Both the position numbers and the translations under genes were made by a program. 10,746 nucleotides of DNA. Source: Oligoflexia bacterium (lineage in GTDB: Bacteria; Bdellovibrionota; UBA1018). Under the pieces are notes generated by a model that was not told the DNA's origin, ran no database searches, and saw nothing but the letters and a program-made list of their open reading frames with translations. Of this stretch, positions 1 through 6,713 are shown one piece after another (the first letter of the stretch is position 1; each line of letters begins with the position of its first letter). The stretch is taken from positions 1-10,746 of the forward strand of contig JANXTV010000173.1 in assembly GCA_025352185.1 (NCBI GenBank), in the 5' to 3' direction.

Positions 1-59
1 GGTTCAGTAAGGACTTGTGAGAGTTACCGAATCCCCCGAGATACTGCGAGGCTTCTAGC

Positions 60-104
60 TTGAGGCGTTAAATCTATCCATCGCATAAATAAGATCCTTA
101 TAAT
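60..104 (+). promoter_or_regulatory. Candidate promoter for the exported ATP-grasp gene
   Basis: A perfect TATAAT hexamer lies at 99-104 in a locally AT-rich stretch, about 90 bp before the ATG at 196. No good -35 box sits 16-18 bp upstream of it. An alternative pair is TTGAGG (60-65) with CATAAA (84-89) at an 18-bp spacer, each matching four of six consensus positions. Either would give a leader of roughly 85-100 nt containing the stem-loop at 137-168. The call rests on sequence resemblance only. Confidence 0.35.
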
Positions 105-136
105 TCACTAACTAGATATCTAACCCCTTTTCCGGA

Positions 137-168
137 GACGGACCGGCAAACTCTGCCCGGTTTTCGTC
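137..168 (+). other. Stem-loop in the 5' leader
   Basis: GACG (137-140) pairs with CGTC (165-168). Inside it, ACCGGCA (142-148) pairs with TGCC-c-GGT (154-161, one bulged C) around a five-base loop, followed by four T. It could be a weak terminator for an upstream gene outside the window or a structured leader if transcription starts near 110. The T-run is short and is interrupted by CGTC, so a strong intrinsic terminator is unlikely. Confidence 0.35.
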
Positions 169-195
169 CCGAGAAATCCCGTTATCCTAATAGAG

Positions 196-1953
196 ATGAA
201 ATCGCCCCACTTCTGGTCCTCCGTCTCCCCTGCCCTCGTCTCCGCACTTCTGGTCGGAGCGAGCTTTATTCCTCACTTCGGCGTCGCCGGTCCGAAGGAT
301 CCGCTCCCGAATTATAACGAGGTCTTCCGACCCGACGGAACGGTCCGGCTGCACTATCAGGGGATTTACGAGACCTATCAGAAACTTTCCCCCTCGAAAC
401 GAAAGGAGCTCCTTCGAAAGTCGAAGAAACTCTTTTCCGGCGATAACCAACTGAACCTCCTCCCTCGCGTGCTGACCCAACCCGAGGCCGACGAACTAAA
501 AGCGGGCGTGAAACAACGGGCGACCGCCCTAAAAATGTTTTTCGCCGATCACTATTCCGGGAAGAAAACTTACCTCGAAAATTCGAGATTAAAACCGGAG
601 TTCGTGAACCAAATCATCGCTCGCCACGGCGATCAGGCGTGGGAAGGTCGGGTCACTCCCGAAGTCGTTAACTGGCTCTACGGCCCGGATATCCTCCGAC
701 TTCCGAACGGAAAGTTCGCCATCGTCGAGGATAACTTTGGCTCCCTCGGCGGTTTAGGAGACCTCGAGAAAGCGCCGCAAGCACTTTTTGAACTCATCCC
801 TGAGTATTCGAAACACCTCGAGGTTCCAAATCCCGTTCTCTTTTACCAGCGCCTCGCGAATCGCTATAAAGAGCGGGCGAAACCCTTCGGGAGCGAGAAG
901 GTCGTCCTTCTTCAGCACATCGATAAATATCAGGACGATAAAGAAGGGAAGCGGTTAACCAAACTCATGGATCGCTTCGAAGTCGAAACGGTAACTTTCG
1001 ACTACACTACCGGCAGACCGGCGAACACCGCAAAGACGCTCGTCGTAAAAGAAGACGGGGTCTACCTCGTAACTAAGGCGGCGAAGCGCACGAAGCGCCC
1101 GCGCTTAGAAAAAATCGGCTACGTCTTTATTCAAGGCGAAATCACCGATATCGATTCGAAGTCTCCCGGCGTGCGGCGCATACGACTGATTAAAGTTTTC
1201 AACGATTATCTCGACCAATTTAAAGCGAAAGCAGACCCGCGGGTTAGCGCAATGATTCTTGCGAACAGTCTAGGTAAACCGTTTGATCTGGAAGATGCCG
1301 AGCGTCTCTATGAAGAAACGGTAAAAAAACAGTGGAACCACTACTACGCAAAAACGGACGACGCGGGCGTTCCGGGACTACTCACCGCGATCCTCAAGGG
1401 TAAGGTCGGTGGTAATTACACCCCCGGACTTGGCTTCGTGGAGGATAAAGAGTTCTATATCGCCGTTCCGGAACTCATTCGTTACTACCTTCATCAGGAA
1501 CCCATTCTAGAAAATATCGAAACCGGAAGTTTCCGAACCTTCGACCATCACGTGGCGAAATTCGACGAGGCCGCATTCGCGAACGTTTTCAAGAATCTCG
1601 ATCAGTACGTGATTAAGGGAGTCTCCGGTATGGGCGGCGCCGAAGTCTGGATCGGGCCGAAACTCGATAAAAAAGGAATCGAAGACCTAAAAGTAATGGT
1701 CCGCGAGAACCCTTCCCTCTTTATCTTTCAGAAGTACCTTCCGCTCTCGCAGATGGAAGGTGACTTAGTCGATCTTCGATTCATGGCCGACGTCGGTCCG
1801 AAGACGGGGGACGTACTCCTCGCGGAAGCACCGTGGGGACGCGCCTCACCAATGAAGGGCAGCGGAAAAGTAAATATCAGCTCGGGTGGGAGTGAGACGA
1901 GCGTCTTTATCCGGAATAACATCGATCTGAATTGTCAGCAGAACCTTCACTAG
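196..1953 (+). CDS. Exported circularly permuted ATP-grasp protein (DUF404/407-like)
   Basis: The 585-residue product resembles circularly permuted ATP-grasp enzymes (CP_ATPgrasp families), which are predicted amide-bond-forming ligases of unknown substrate. Landmarks are NYNEVF (39-44), a QRATAL segment near 107-112, YGPDILR followed by FAIVEDN (162-180), GVPGLL (391-396), PELIRYYL then EPILENI (425-441), the glycine-rich nucleotide loop YVIKGVSGMGG (471-481), DLRFMADVG (526-534) and NISSGG (560-565). The last three correspond to the family's KxVxGxGG, DLRP and NSSxGG blocks, so the ATP/metal site looks intact. The N-terminus has a basic start, a hydrophobic core (about 10-28) and a plausible signal peptidase site at GVA/G (31-32), indicating export. 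This is odd for an ATP-dependent enzyme. Family members often sit beside alpha-E (DUF403) and transglutaminase genes, but none is here. The ATG at 196 has only a weak AGAG upstream. The family call is secure, the substrate unknown, and export is an inference. Confidence 0.85.
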   Translation: MKSPHFWSSVSPALVSALLVGASFIPHFGVAGPKDPLPNYNEVFRPDGTVRLHYQGIYETYQKLSPSKRKELLRKSKKLFSGDNQLNLLPRVLTQPEADELKAGVKQRATALKMFFADHYSGKKTYLENSRLKPEFVNQIIARHGDQAWEGRVTPEVVNWLYGPDILRLPNGKFAIVEDNFGSLGGLGDLEKAPQALFELIPEYSKHLEVPNPVLFYQRLANRYKERAKPFGSEKVVLLQHIDKYQDDKEGKRLTKLMDRFEVETVTFDYTTGRPANTAKTLVVKEDGVYLVTKAAKRTKRPRLEKIGYVFIQGEITDIDSKSPGVRRIRLIKVFNDYLDQFKAKADPRVSAMILANSLGKPFDLEDAERLYEETVKKQWNHYYAKTDDAGVPGLLTAILKGKVGGNYTPGLGFVEDKEFYIAVPELIRYYLHQEPILENIETGSFRTFDHHVAKFDEAAFANVFKNLDQYVIKGVSGMGGAEVWIGPKLDKKGIEDLKVMVRENPSLFIFQKYLPLSQMEGDLVDLRFMADVGPKTGDVLLAEAPWGRASPMKGSGKVNISSGGSETSVFIRNNIDLNCQQNLH

Positions 1954-1975
1954 GCGATGCTTCGCGCGAGGCCCG

Positions 1976-2020
1976 CGAGCGGTCGCGCCGGGCGCTCGAC
2001 CACCCGGCGCGTACCGCTCG
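1976..2020. terminator. GC-rich inverted repeat between convergent genes
   Basis: CGAGCGGT-CGCGCCGGG (1976-1992) is the reverse complement of CCCGGCGCG-t-ACCGCTCG (2003-2020) apart from a single bulged T at 2012. This gives a 17-bp stem with a 10-base loop. It starts 22 bp after the ATP-grasp stop and directly abuts the stop of the facing lipoprotein gene. A bidirectional terminator or mRNA 3'-end stabiliser is the natural reading, but no T-run follows on either strand, so it is not a canonical intrinsic terminator. A smaller hairpin, GCGA-TGCT-TCGC, sits just upstream at 1954-1965. Confidence 0.55.
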
Positions 2021-2815
2021 TCACCAATAGTGCCGAAGCTCGTAGCCCACGAGCAGGTTTGAATACGGCTCGACCTCGCCGATTTTCTGATACTCGACAC
2101 TCGCTTCGAAATCCCACTGCCGCGCGAAACTCCAATTAAGCCTCGCGTAGACGGGTAACGAAAGCTTCCAGTCGTCCCGAGTATAGATATCGAGCGAATT
2201 CGCTTCGAAAAAATTCCCGCTAATCACGGTCGTCGAATATTTCCGAAGGACGAGCCGCGCCCCGGTGCTCACCGAAAATAAATCCGCTACCTGCCAAAAC
2301 GGTCCCGCCGCGACCGAACTCTGGAGGTCCCATTTTGCTTTATGACCCAGCGGAAACCAGGGAGTCACCGTCGGCATGAAGTCGACCGCGAAATCGGACG
2401 ACAGTTTCTGGCGATGGGAGTAAGCCGCGCTCACCGCGCCGGCGGAGTATCCGTAATCGCTGAGCTTAAGCCCGTATCCGAAGATGAGTCCCGTCGTCGC
2501 GGCCGCGTCCGAACGCAGTTGATAGAAGGCCGCTACCGGAATCGGCGCCCAGAGTAGGTTCCAGTCATCGGAGAGACTCTGTCTCCAGACGAGCGGGAGG
2601 ATCGGCACTCCCGAGCGATCGGTGTAGACCTCCCCGTCGAAAAATCCGCGGTAATGTTCGAAGGACTCGTACCCGATCGTCGACCAGGTCGCGATTCCCT
2701 TCGGGAGGGTAAACGGCCGGTCGATCTCGCGGCGCGGATAGTCAGCGAGCTTCGGGCCGGCGGCGCAAGAAACGAGCGTCAGTAAAAGGAGTCCACTCAG
2801 AATACATTTTATCAT
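2021..2815 (-). CDS. Putative outer-membrane lipoprotein with beta-barrel-like sequence
   Basis: The predicted product is 264 residues of unrecognised family. Residues 1-16 form a short lipoprotein signal peptide with the lipobox LVSC, making Cys17 the likely lipidated N-terminus. The rest is rich in alternating hydrophobic/polar segments with many aromatics (for example 107-133, 166-192 and 217-264) and ends in ...GYELRHYW. A C-terminal aromatic after an amphipathic strand is typical of outer-membrane beta-barrels recognised by the Bam complex. The ATG at 2815 was chosen because the signal peptide begins there and GGAA lies 8 bp upstream. The reading frame stays open to 2992, but that extension is not signal-like and would overlap the POT gene and its terminator. 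The gene lies beyond that terminator, so it needs its own promoter or read-through. An AATAAT is visible on the minus strand near 2862-2867, without a convincing -35. Function is unknown. Confidence 0.75.
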   Translation of the reverse strand: MIKCILSGLLLLTLVSCAAGPKLADYPRREIDRPFTLPKGIATWSTIGYESFEHYRGFFDGEVYTDRSGVPILPLVWRQSLSDDWNLLWAPIPVAAFYQLRSDAAATTGLIFGYGLKLSDYGYSAGAVSAAYSHRQKLSSDFAVDFMPTVTPWFPLGHKAKWDLQSSVAAGPFWQVADLFSVSTGARLVLRKYSTTVISGNFFEANSLDIYTRDDWKLSLPVYARLNWSFARQWDFEASVEYQKIGEVEPYSNLLVGYELRHYW

Positions 2816-2882
2816 TCGTCTAGTTCCGTAAGTTCGCGAAAGTTGAGAATCGGTTCCATCATTATTGAGTTCGGGAAAATCC

Positions 2883-2919
2883 AAAAGAAAAAAGGGTCGA
2901 AGGAAGTTTCCTTCGACCC
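2883..2919 (-). terminator. Rho-independent terminator after the POT gene
   Basis: An 11-bp perfect stem (2894-2904 paired with 2909-2919, core GGGTCGAAGGA) closes on a four-base loop. On the minus strand it is followed directly by TTTTTTCTTTT (complement of 2883-2893). This is a textbook intrinsic terminator in the minus direction only. It lies 32 bp past the stop codon of the transporter gene and marks the end of the minus-strand gene run. Confidence 0.92.
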
Positions 2920-2951
2920 CTAAAATTTCTACCGAACTAGAAACGACGTGA

Positions 2952-4517
2952 TTAAACGTCTTTACCGATCGCCTTCTGGAGAATCTTCTCACTGAAGAGA
3001 AATCCGATCCCGAGCGCCGTCCCCATGATGAAGAACATCATGAAGAACGAATAATTCGACATCGTGGAGTAAAATCCGCCCATGTATCCGGAGAGGTAGT
3101 TCCCGATGAAGGACGAGAGGAACCACATTCCCATCATCATCGCGAGCATCCGCGGTGGCGCGACTTTCGTCACGAACGAAAGTCCGATCGGAGAGAGGTA
3201 GAGTTCGCCCATCGTGAAGATGAACGTCGTGACCGCTAGCCAGCTCATGTTAATGAGCGACTTATCGACGGTGACCTGCGAGCTGCCCCACGCGAGGAAG
3301 AGGAACGCGCCTCCGGCGAGGAACGAACCGATCGCCATCTTCCGCACGGAAGAGGACTTCTTTCCTTTACGCGCACGAACCGCCCACCAGGTATCGAGGA
3401 TCGGGGCGAAGATGAAGATGAAGAACGGGTTAAAGGACTGGTAGGTTTCCGCACGTCCGCCGAGGAGCGTCCAGTCGGCCTTTTCGTCGGCCCAGAGCTG
3501 GAGCGTATTCCCCTGCTGTTCGAACACGGCCCAGAAGAAGATCGTGAGTGCGCAGAGCACGACGAGTGCCGTAACCTGTCCGCGTTCCTTTTCGTCCTTC
3601 AGACGGCTAATGAAATATCCGACTCCCGCGAGAACCGCCGCGATCACCACGAGTTTAATCGCGATCGGGAGAGCGAGGAAGAAGAAGAAACCGACCATGA
3701 CCGCGAAGAATCCGGCGATCGTCTTTAGCGTGACGCTAGAGCGTTTTTCCGCGGGAGCAAGGTTCGAGAAATCTTCCGGTGGCAGGTGTTTACGGCCGAA
3801 GTGGTAGATCAGAACACCGAGAAGCATCCCGATACCGGCGAGTGTAAACCCGATGTGCCAGGTCGCTTGCGGTTCGGTACGACCCATTTTTTCGGCGAGC
3901 CAGGCGGCGAAGTTCGCGCACAGGATCGGCGAGAAAAACGCGCCTAAGTTAATCCCCATATAGAAGAGGGTGAACGCGCCGTCGCGGCGGTTATCGCCTT
4001 CCGGATAGAGGTTCCCGACTTGGGACGAAATGTTCGGCTTAAACGCACCGTTACCAAGGATCAGGAAGAATAGGGCGAGAATGAACGACTGTTCATACGC
4101 CATGAGGAAGTGACCGATCGCCATCAGGACCGCGCCGACGTAAACCGTCTTCTTTTTACCGAGCACCTTATCGGCCAGAATTCCGCCGAAGAACGGAGAG
4201 AGGTAAACGAACCCGGTATAGAGTCCGTAGAGTTCGGAAGAGAAAGGTTGGATATCGAGCGGGCCGCCTTTTCCACTTTCGATGATGTGGCGGAGCGTAT
4301 CGAGTCCGATCACGCTCTGGAACCGAGTCGGATCCGTGAGGAGGTACTTCGTCATGTAGAGCACGAGGAGTGCGCGCATTCCGTAGTACGACATCCGTTC
4401 CCACATCTCGGTGAAGAACAGGATAAAGAGTCCGGTCGGGTGAACCTTCGACGCGCGCTTCAGCATCACGACTAGGTAGGCGATCACCCCTAAAACAATA
4501 ATAGTTCCGATAGACAT
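2952..4517 (-). CDS. POT/PTR2-family proton-coupled oligopeptide transporter
   Basis: This 521-residue inner-membrane protein of the major facilitator fold imports di- and tripeptides with protons in characterised relatives. Family signatures are clear: the ExxER motif in TEMWERMSYYG (E37, E40, R41), GAFKPNISSQVG (157-168, conserved Lys160), FYMGINLGA (185-193, the FYxxINxG block), FEQQGNT (332-338, TM7) and GELYLSPIGLS (437-447, the TM10 Glu438). Proton-coupling and peptide-binding residues therefore look retained. An additional hydrophobic helix (about residues 4-19) followed by KRASK precedes the usual TM1, where typical members have a short hydrophilic tail. The ATG at 4517 was chosen because GGGAG lies 10 bp upstream; a start at 4589 would add 24 unlikely polar residues. 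A 110-bp spacer separates it from the malate-synthase-like gene upstream and a strong terminator follows. It cannot be assigned to DtpA, B, C or T from this view. Confidence 0.93.
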   Translation of the reverse strand: MSIGTIIVLGVIAYLVVMLKRASKVHPTGLFILFFTEMWERMSYYGMRALLVLYMTKYLLTDPTRFQSVIGLDTLRHIIESGKGGPLDIQPFSSELYGLYTGFVYLSPFFGGILADKVLGKKKTVYVGAVLMAIGHFLMAYEQSFILALFFLILGNGAFKPNISSQVGNLYPEGDNRRDGAFTLFYMGINLGAFFSPILCANFAAWLAEKMGRTEPQATWHIGFTLAGIGMLLGVLIYHFGRKHLPPEDFSNLAPAEKRSSVTLKTIAGFFAVMVGFFFFLALPIAIKLVVIAAVLAGVGYFISRLKDEKERGQVTALVVLCALTIFFWAVFEQQGNTLQLWADEKADWTLLGGRAETYQSFNPFFIFIFAPILDTWWAVRARKGKKSSSVRKMAIGSFLAGGAFLFLAWGSSQVTVDKSLINMSWLAVTTFIFTMGELYLSPIGLSFVTKVAPPRMLAMMMGMWFLSSFIGNYLSGYMGGFYSTMSNYSFFMMFFIMGTALGIGFLFSEKILQKAIGKDV

Positions 4518-4627
4518 TCTCGTATCACTCCCACGGTGGCTGAGGTTTGGACCGGGAGCAGAACTACGACAGACCTCCGGAGAATGCACGACTAAAGGAA
4601 AGGGGTTAAGGGCCGCCCCAGAGAATC

Positions 4628-5794
4628 CTAGGCGAGCCGAAGGGTGTTAACGCTACGCAGCTTTTCGAGTTCGAGCAGGGTGGTAAACGCAGAATGCATC
4701 GAATACTCGGGGAAAAGGGCGGTTTCAAGGAGTGGGTCGAGCGTACGAATGGCCGCATCTTCGGCACTCCCGCTTTCGAAAGGCTGGGACCCGAACTCCT
4801 CTTTCCAAGCTTCGTAGTTTTCGGTCCGTAGAAATCCCGAGTGAATCGCCGTCCAAACGAGGGCGCGGGTGAGCTCAAAATCTTCCCACTGCTTCCCCTC
4901 GAACTGGGGATTTCCGGAATACCACTCCCGCAGATACTGATACGCAAACTTAACCTGCGTCTGGAGAAAATCGAGCGTGAGCGGTGGCGGCAGGGTTTCG
5001 GTCTCCGCTCGGTGCGGGGTGGATTCGAATCGTACCCCCCGGCGGCGGCAGACTTCGAAAAGCGATTCGTATGCGGGAGCGAGACTGAGTTCGGTCGCAT
5101 TCACGCGTGGGGACGCCGACTCGAGTTTCAGTTCGTCAAATAAATAGAGGCGCGGATCGAATCGAAGACTTTCGACGACGTCCTTGAGTTCGAACAGGAT
5201 TTCTTCAGCCTCGACGACGGAACTCAGTGAATCGATTCCGACTTCGATTCGGATCGAGTGCTTCGGGAGTCCGAGACCCACTTCCAGCGCATGCAGGACT
5301 TCGGACCAGAACCGCGCTTCGAGATAACTTTCGACCTGTGGAATGCCGATCAGAATCCCGGGGTTTTGCGAAACCGCGAGCACGAGGTCAAAAAACGCGG
5401 CGTATCCCGATCGACCCTGAACGATCGAGCGCGGTTCGGTGAGTTCCAGGCCCCGGATGCGGAGCCGAAGGTTTTCATTTTCCTTGGAAACTGCCAGCCG
5501 CTCCGAAAGCCGGGCGAACTCCGCCTCACTCGGTACGAACGTACCGTACAGATCGAAGGATTCACGGGGCTTTTCGAGTCGCTCCGCCCCGAGCCCGTGT
5601 CGATCGACGATCCATTCAGCAGACCGGATTAGCTTCGTCTCGGTCGGTACGCGAGGGCGCCATCCCGACCTCGCGAGCCGCATCCGTTCCGAGCGGACTC
5701 GCAGAAGGGAGAGACGGGACTCGGAGAACCGCTTATGGAGATCCGAGAGTACCGAGTTCGCTAAAGATGATGGGATTAGTTTTTCAAACGCCAT
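4628..5794 (-). CDS. Shortened, divergent malate-synthase-A-like protein
   Basis: The 388-residue product aligns by eye with malate synthase A (AceB type, about 530 residues), which condenses glyoxylate and acetyl-CoA. The N-terminal LHKRF (19-23) resembles the family's helical start. RIRG (112-115) corresponds to the VRPRG block with the catalytic Arg. IPQVESYLEARFW (151-163) matches LPKMESHLEARLW, EEILFELKD (197-205) matches DEILYELRD, and RFD (211-213) matches the metal-ligand RWD. RALVWTAIHSG (310-320) matches the C-terminal domain. The usual IETI Glu metal ligand appears as Asp (GIDSL, 186-190). After CRRRG (249-253) the sequence goes almost directly to the C-terminal domain (about 271 on), omitting the stretch with the acetyl-CoA site and the catalytic Asp (DGTWVAHP region). 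The MADFED block before RIRG is also missing. The frame is open and AGGGA precedes the ATG by 8 bp, so this is not a decayed gene. Normal catalysis is doubtful; a regulatory or substrate-binding role is possible. Confidence 0.7.
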   Translation of the reverse strand: MAFEKLIPSSLANSVLSDLHKRFSESRLSLLRVRSERMRLARSGWRPRVPTETKLIRSAEWIVDRHGLGAERLEKPRESFDLYGTFVPSEAEFARLSERLAVSKENENLRLRIRGLELTEPRSIVQGRSGYAAFFDLVLAVSQNPGILIGIPQVESYLEARFWSEVLHALEVGLGLPKHSIRIEVGIDSLSSVVEAEEILFELKDVVESLRFDPRLYLFDELKLESASPRVNATELSLAPAYESLFEVCRRRGVRFESTPHRAETETLPPPLTLDFLQTQVKFAYQYLREWYSGNPQFEGKQWEDFELTRALVWTAIHSGFLRTENYEAWKEEFGSQPFESGSAEDAAIRTLDPLLETALFPEYSMHSAFTTLLELEKLRSVNTLRLA

Positions 5795-5870
5795 ATGCCG
5801 TCCCTAAATCTACCGAACACCGCGGACGGAAAGCAGGATGAAAAAAAATTATTATGCGAACGGCCGCGTC

Positions 5871-6239
5871 TTACGCGGGCGAGCTATCGAGAAAGTAGCC
5901 GACCCAGTAGAGGTTCTCGAGGGAACTTGCAGCAACATCAATGGGTTTCGCGCCGCCAAATTCCTGGTGCTCAGAAAAAAGCCATTTCACTTGCGCATCC
6001 GTTTCTGGATAGCGCGCAGCAAGTTTTCGGTAAATCGAGATGAGGGGCGCTGCCGATTCGAGTCCCGGAGGAATCGTTCCGGAGAATTCGCGGGCGGTAG
6101 ATTCTTTTCCGAGTCCGATCCAGCTCTCAAGGAGTGGGAGCTCCACGCGAAGCAGTGCCGCGAGTTGCACGGGAGTCAGGCTCCAGTCGATTTGAATTCG
6201 ACGGAGCCATTCGGGTACGGAGCGATCGTCGCCGTTCAC
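5871..6239 (-). CDS. MbcA/ParS/Xre antitoxin-type toxin-binding-domain protein
   Basis: The 122-residue product resembles the small DUF2384 family (MbcA/ParS/Xre antitoxins), whose C-terminal domain binds RES-type toxins. Residues 21-41 (LTPVQLAALL then LLESWI) look like a helix-turn-helix. Residues 85-119 carry the DUF2384 pattern: WL (86-87), GGAKPIDVAA (95-104), ENLYWVGYFL (108-117). The start is GTG at 6239, immediately after the TAA of the exported-protein gene (stop at 6240-6242) and in the same frame. No in-frame start precedes it, and no plausible downstream ATG exists. Translation is therefore probably coupled to the preceding gene; AAAGATAAG upstream is only a weak ribosome-binding site. 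No RES toxin gene is adjacent on either side, so a toxin-antitoxin role is not supported here. It may be a stand-alone regulator or a relic. The family call is moderate and the DNA-binding role is inferred. Confidence 0.65.
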   Translation of the reverse strand: MNGDDRSVPEWLRRIQIDWSLTPVQLAALLRVELPLLESWIGLGKESTAREFSGTIPPGLESAAPLISIYRKLAARYPETDAQVKWLFSEHQEFGGAKPIDVAASSLENLYWVGYFLDSSPA

Positions 6240-6647
6240 TTACTTATCTTTAATGCGAACTTTGATCTTATATTTCGCGTTCGACTTATAGACGTAGATT
6301 CCGGAGCCGGCGCCGGCGGATTCGTCTTTCGTGAAGGATGCGGTCCCGCAGCTCGAAACGAGGACTTGTCCGTCCTTATTATTTTCTTTCAGTTCCTTCT
6401 TCCACTCTTTGCACGCTTCTTTCCAGCTGGCGTGCGCTTCCTTCGTCCCCGCCGTCGGGTCGCCCGCGATTTCTTCGTCGCCGGTCAGGATTTCGAAGTC
6501 GACCTTGTTCTTCGGATTTTTCGTGGTTTCGATCAGAATAGAAGAATCACCATCGGAAGCGGATGTTTTATGGATGACTTTCGTTCCATCTTCCGCGAAC
6601 GCAACCGAGGCCAGGAAACAGAGGGAGATCAGCGAGATTTTTTTCAT
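6240..6647 (-). CDS. Small exported Lys-rich protein with two cysteines, function unknown
   Basis: This is a 135-residue protein I do not recognise. Residues 1-18 are a clean Sec signal peptide: KK at 2-3, a hydrophobic core, and a cleavage site AFA/E after Ala18. The mature part of about 117 residues is hydrophilic, with a charged helical section (WKEACKEWKKELKE, 75-88) and a Lys-rich C-terminus. Cys79 and Cys100 flank it and could form a disulfide in the periplasm. The ATG at 6647 starts the signal peptide and has GGGG 6 bp upstream. An extended start at 6686 would add 13 residues before the Lys pair and is less likely. It follows ampG by 66 bp, and its TAA directly abuts the GTG of the next gene. 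A possible promoter lies in the gap before it. Confidence 0.8.
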   Translation of the reverse strand: MKKISLISLCFLASVAFAEDGTKVIHKTSASDGDSSILIETTKNPKNKVDFEILTGDEEIAGDPTAGTKEAHASWKEACKEWKKELKENNKDGQVLVSSCGTASFTKDESAGAGSGIYVYKSNAKYKIKVRIKDK

Positions 6648-6657
6648 ATGGACCCCG

Positions 6658-6686
6658 ATTCCATACCCGAGTCCGAAAAAAGTCAA
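6658..6686 (-). promoter_or_regulatory. Weak candidate promoter between ampG and the small exported gene
   Basis: On the minus strand TTGACT (complement of 6681-6686, five of six matches to the -35 consensus) is followed after 17 bp by TGGAAT (complement of 6658-6663, four of six matches to the -10 consensus). Transcription would begin only a few bases before the ATG at 6647, giving an almost leaderless mRNA. This makes the match doubtful. Co-transcription from ampG across the 66-bp gap is the alternative. Confidence 0.22.
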
Positions 6687-6713
6687 TGCAGCTCGAGGCG
6701 ATTGGAACGCTCT

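Noticed and set aside
1..110. End of an upstream gene or an RNA gene at the left edge
   Set aside because: Stops occur early in the forward frames and no tRNA-like cloverleaf or recognisable coding tail is visible.
2816..2992. N-terminal extension of the lipoprotein gene
   Set aside because: The frame is open upstream, but the extension runs through the intrinsic terminator and into the POT 3' end, while a clear lipoprotein signal starts at 2815.
4518..4627. Possible terminator or operator between the malate-synthase-like gene and the POT gene
   Set aside because: Only short palindromes (CTCCGGAG, CCACGGTGG) and a four-pair GGGG/CCCC stem are visible, none convincing as a regulatory element.
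5841..5870. T-run on the minus strand after the Xre-like gene as a terminator
   Set aside because: Eight T occur on the minus strand, but the only nearby stem (CCGCG-TAAGA-CGCGG, overlapping the stop codon) has five pairs and ends about 18 bases before the T-run, too far for an intrinsic terminator.
5871..6239. Complete toxin-antitoxin module
   Set aside because: No RES-domain or other toxin-like gene is adjacent; neighbours are an exported protein and a malate-synthase-like protein.
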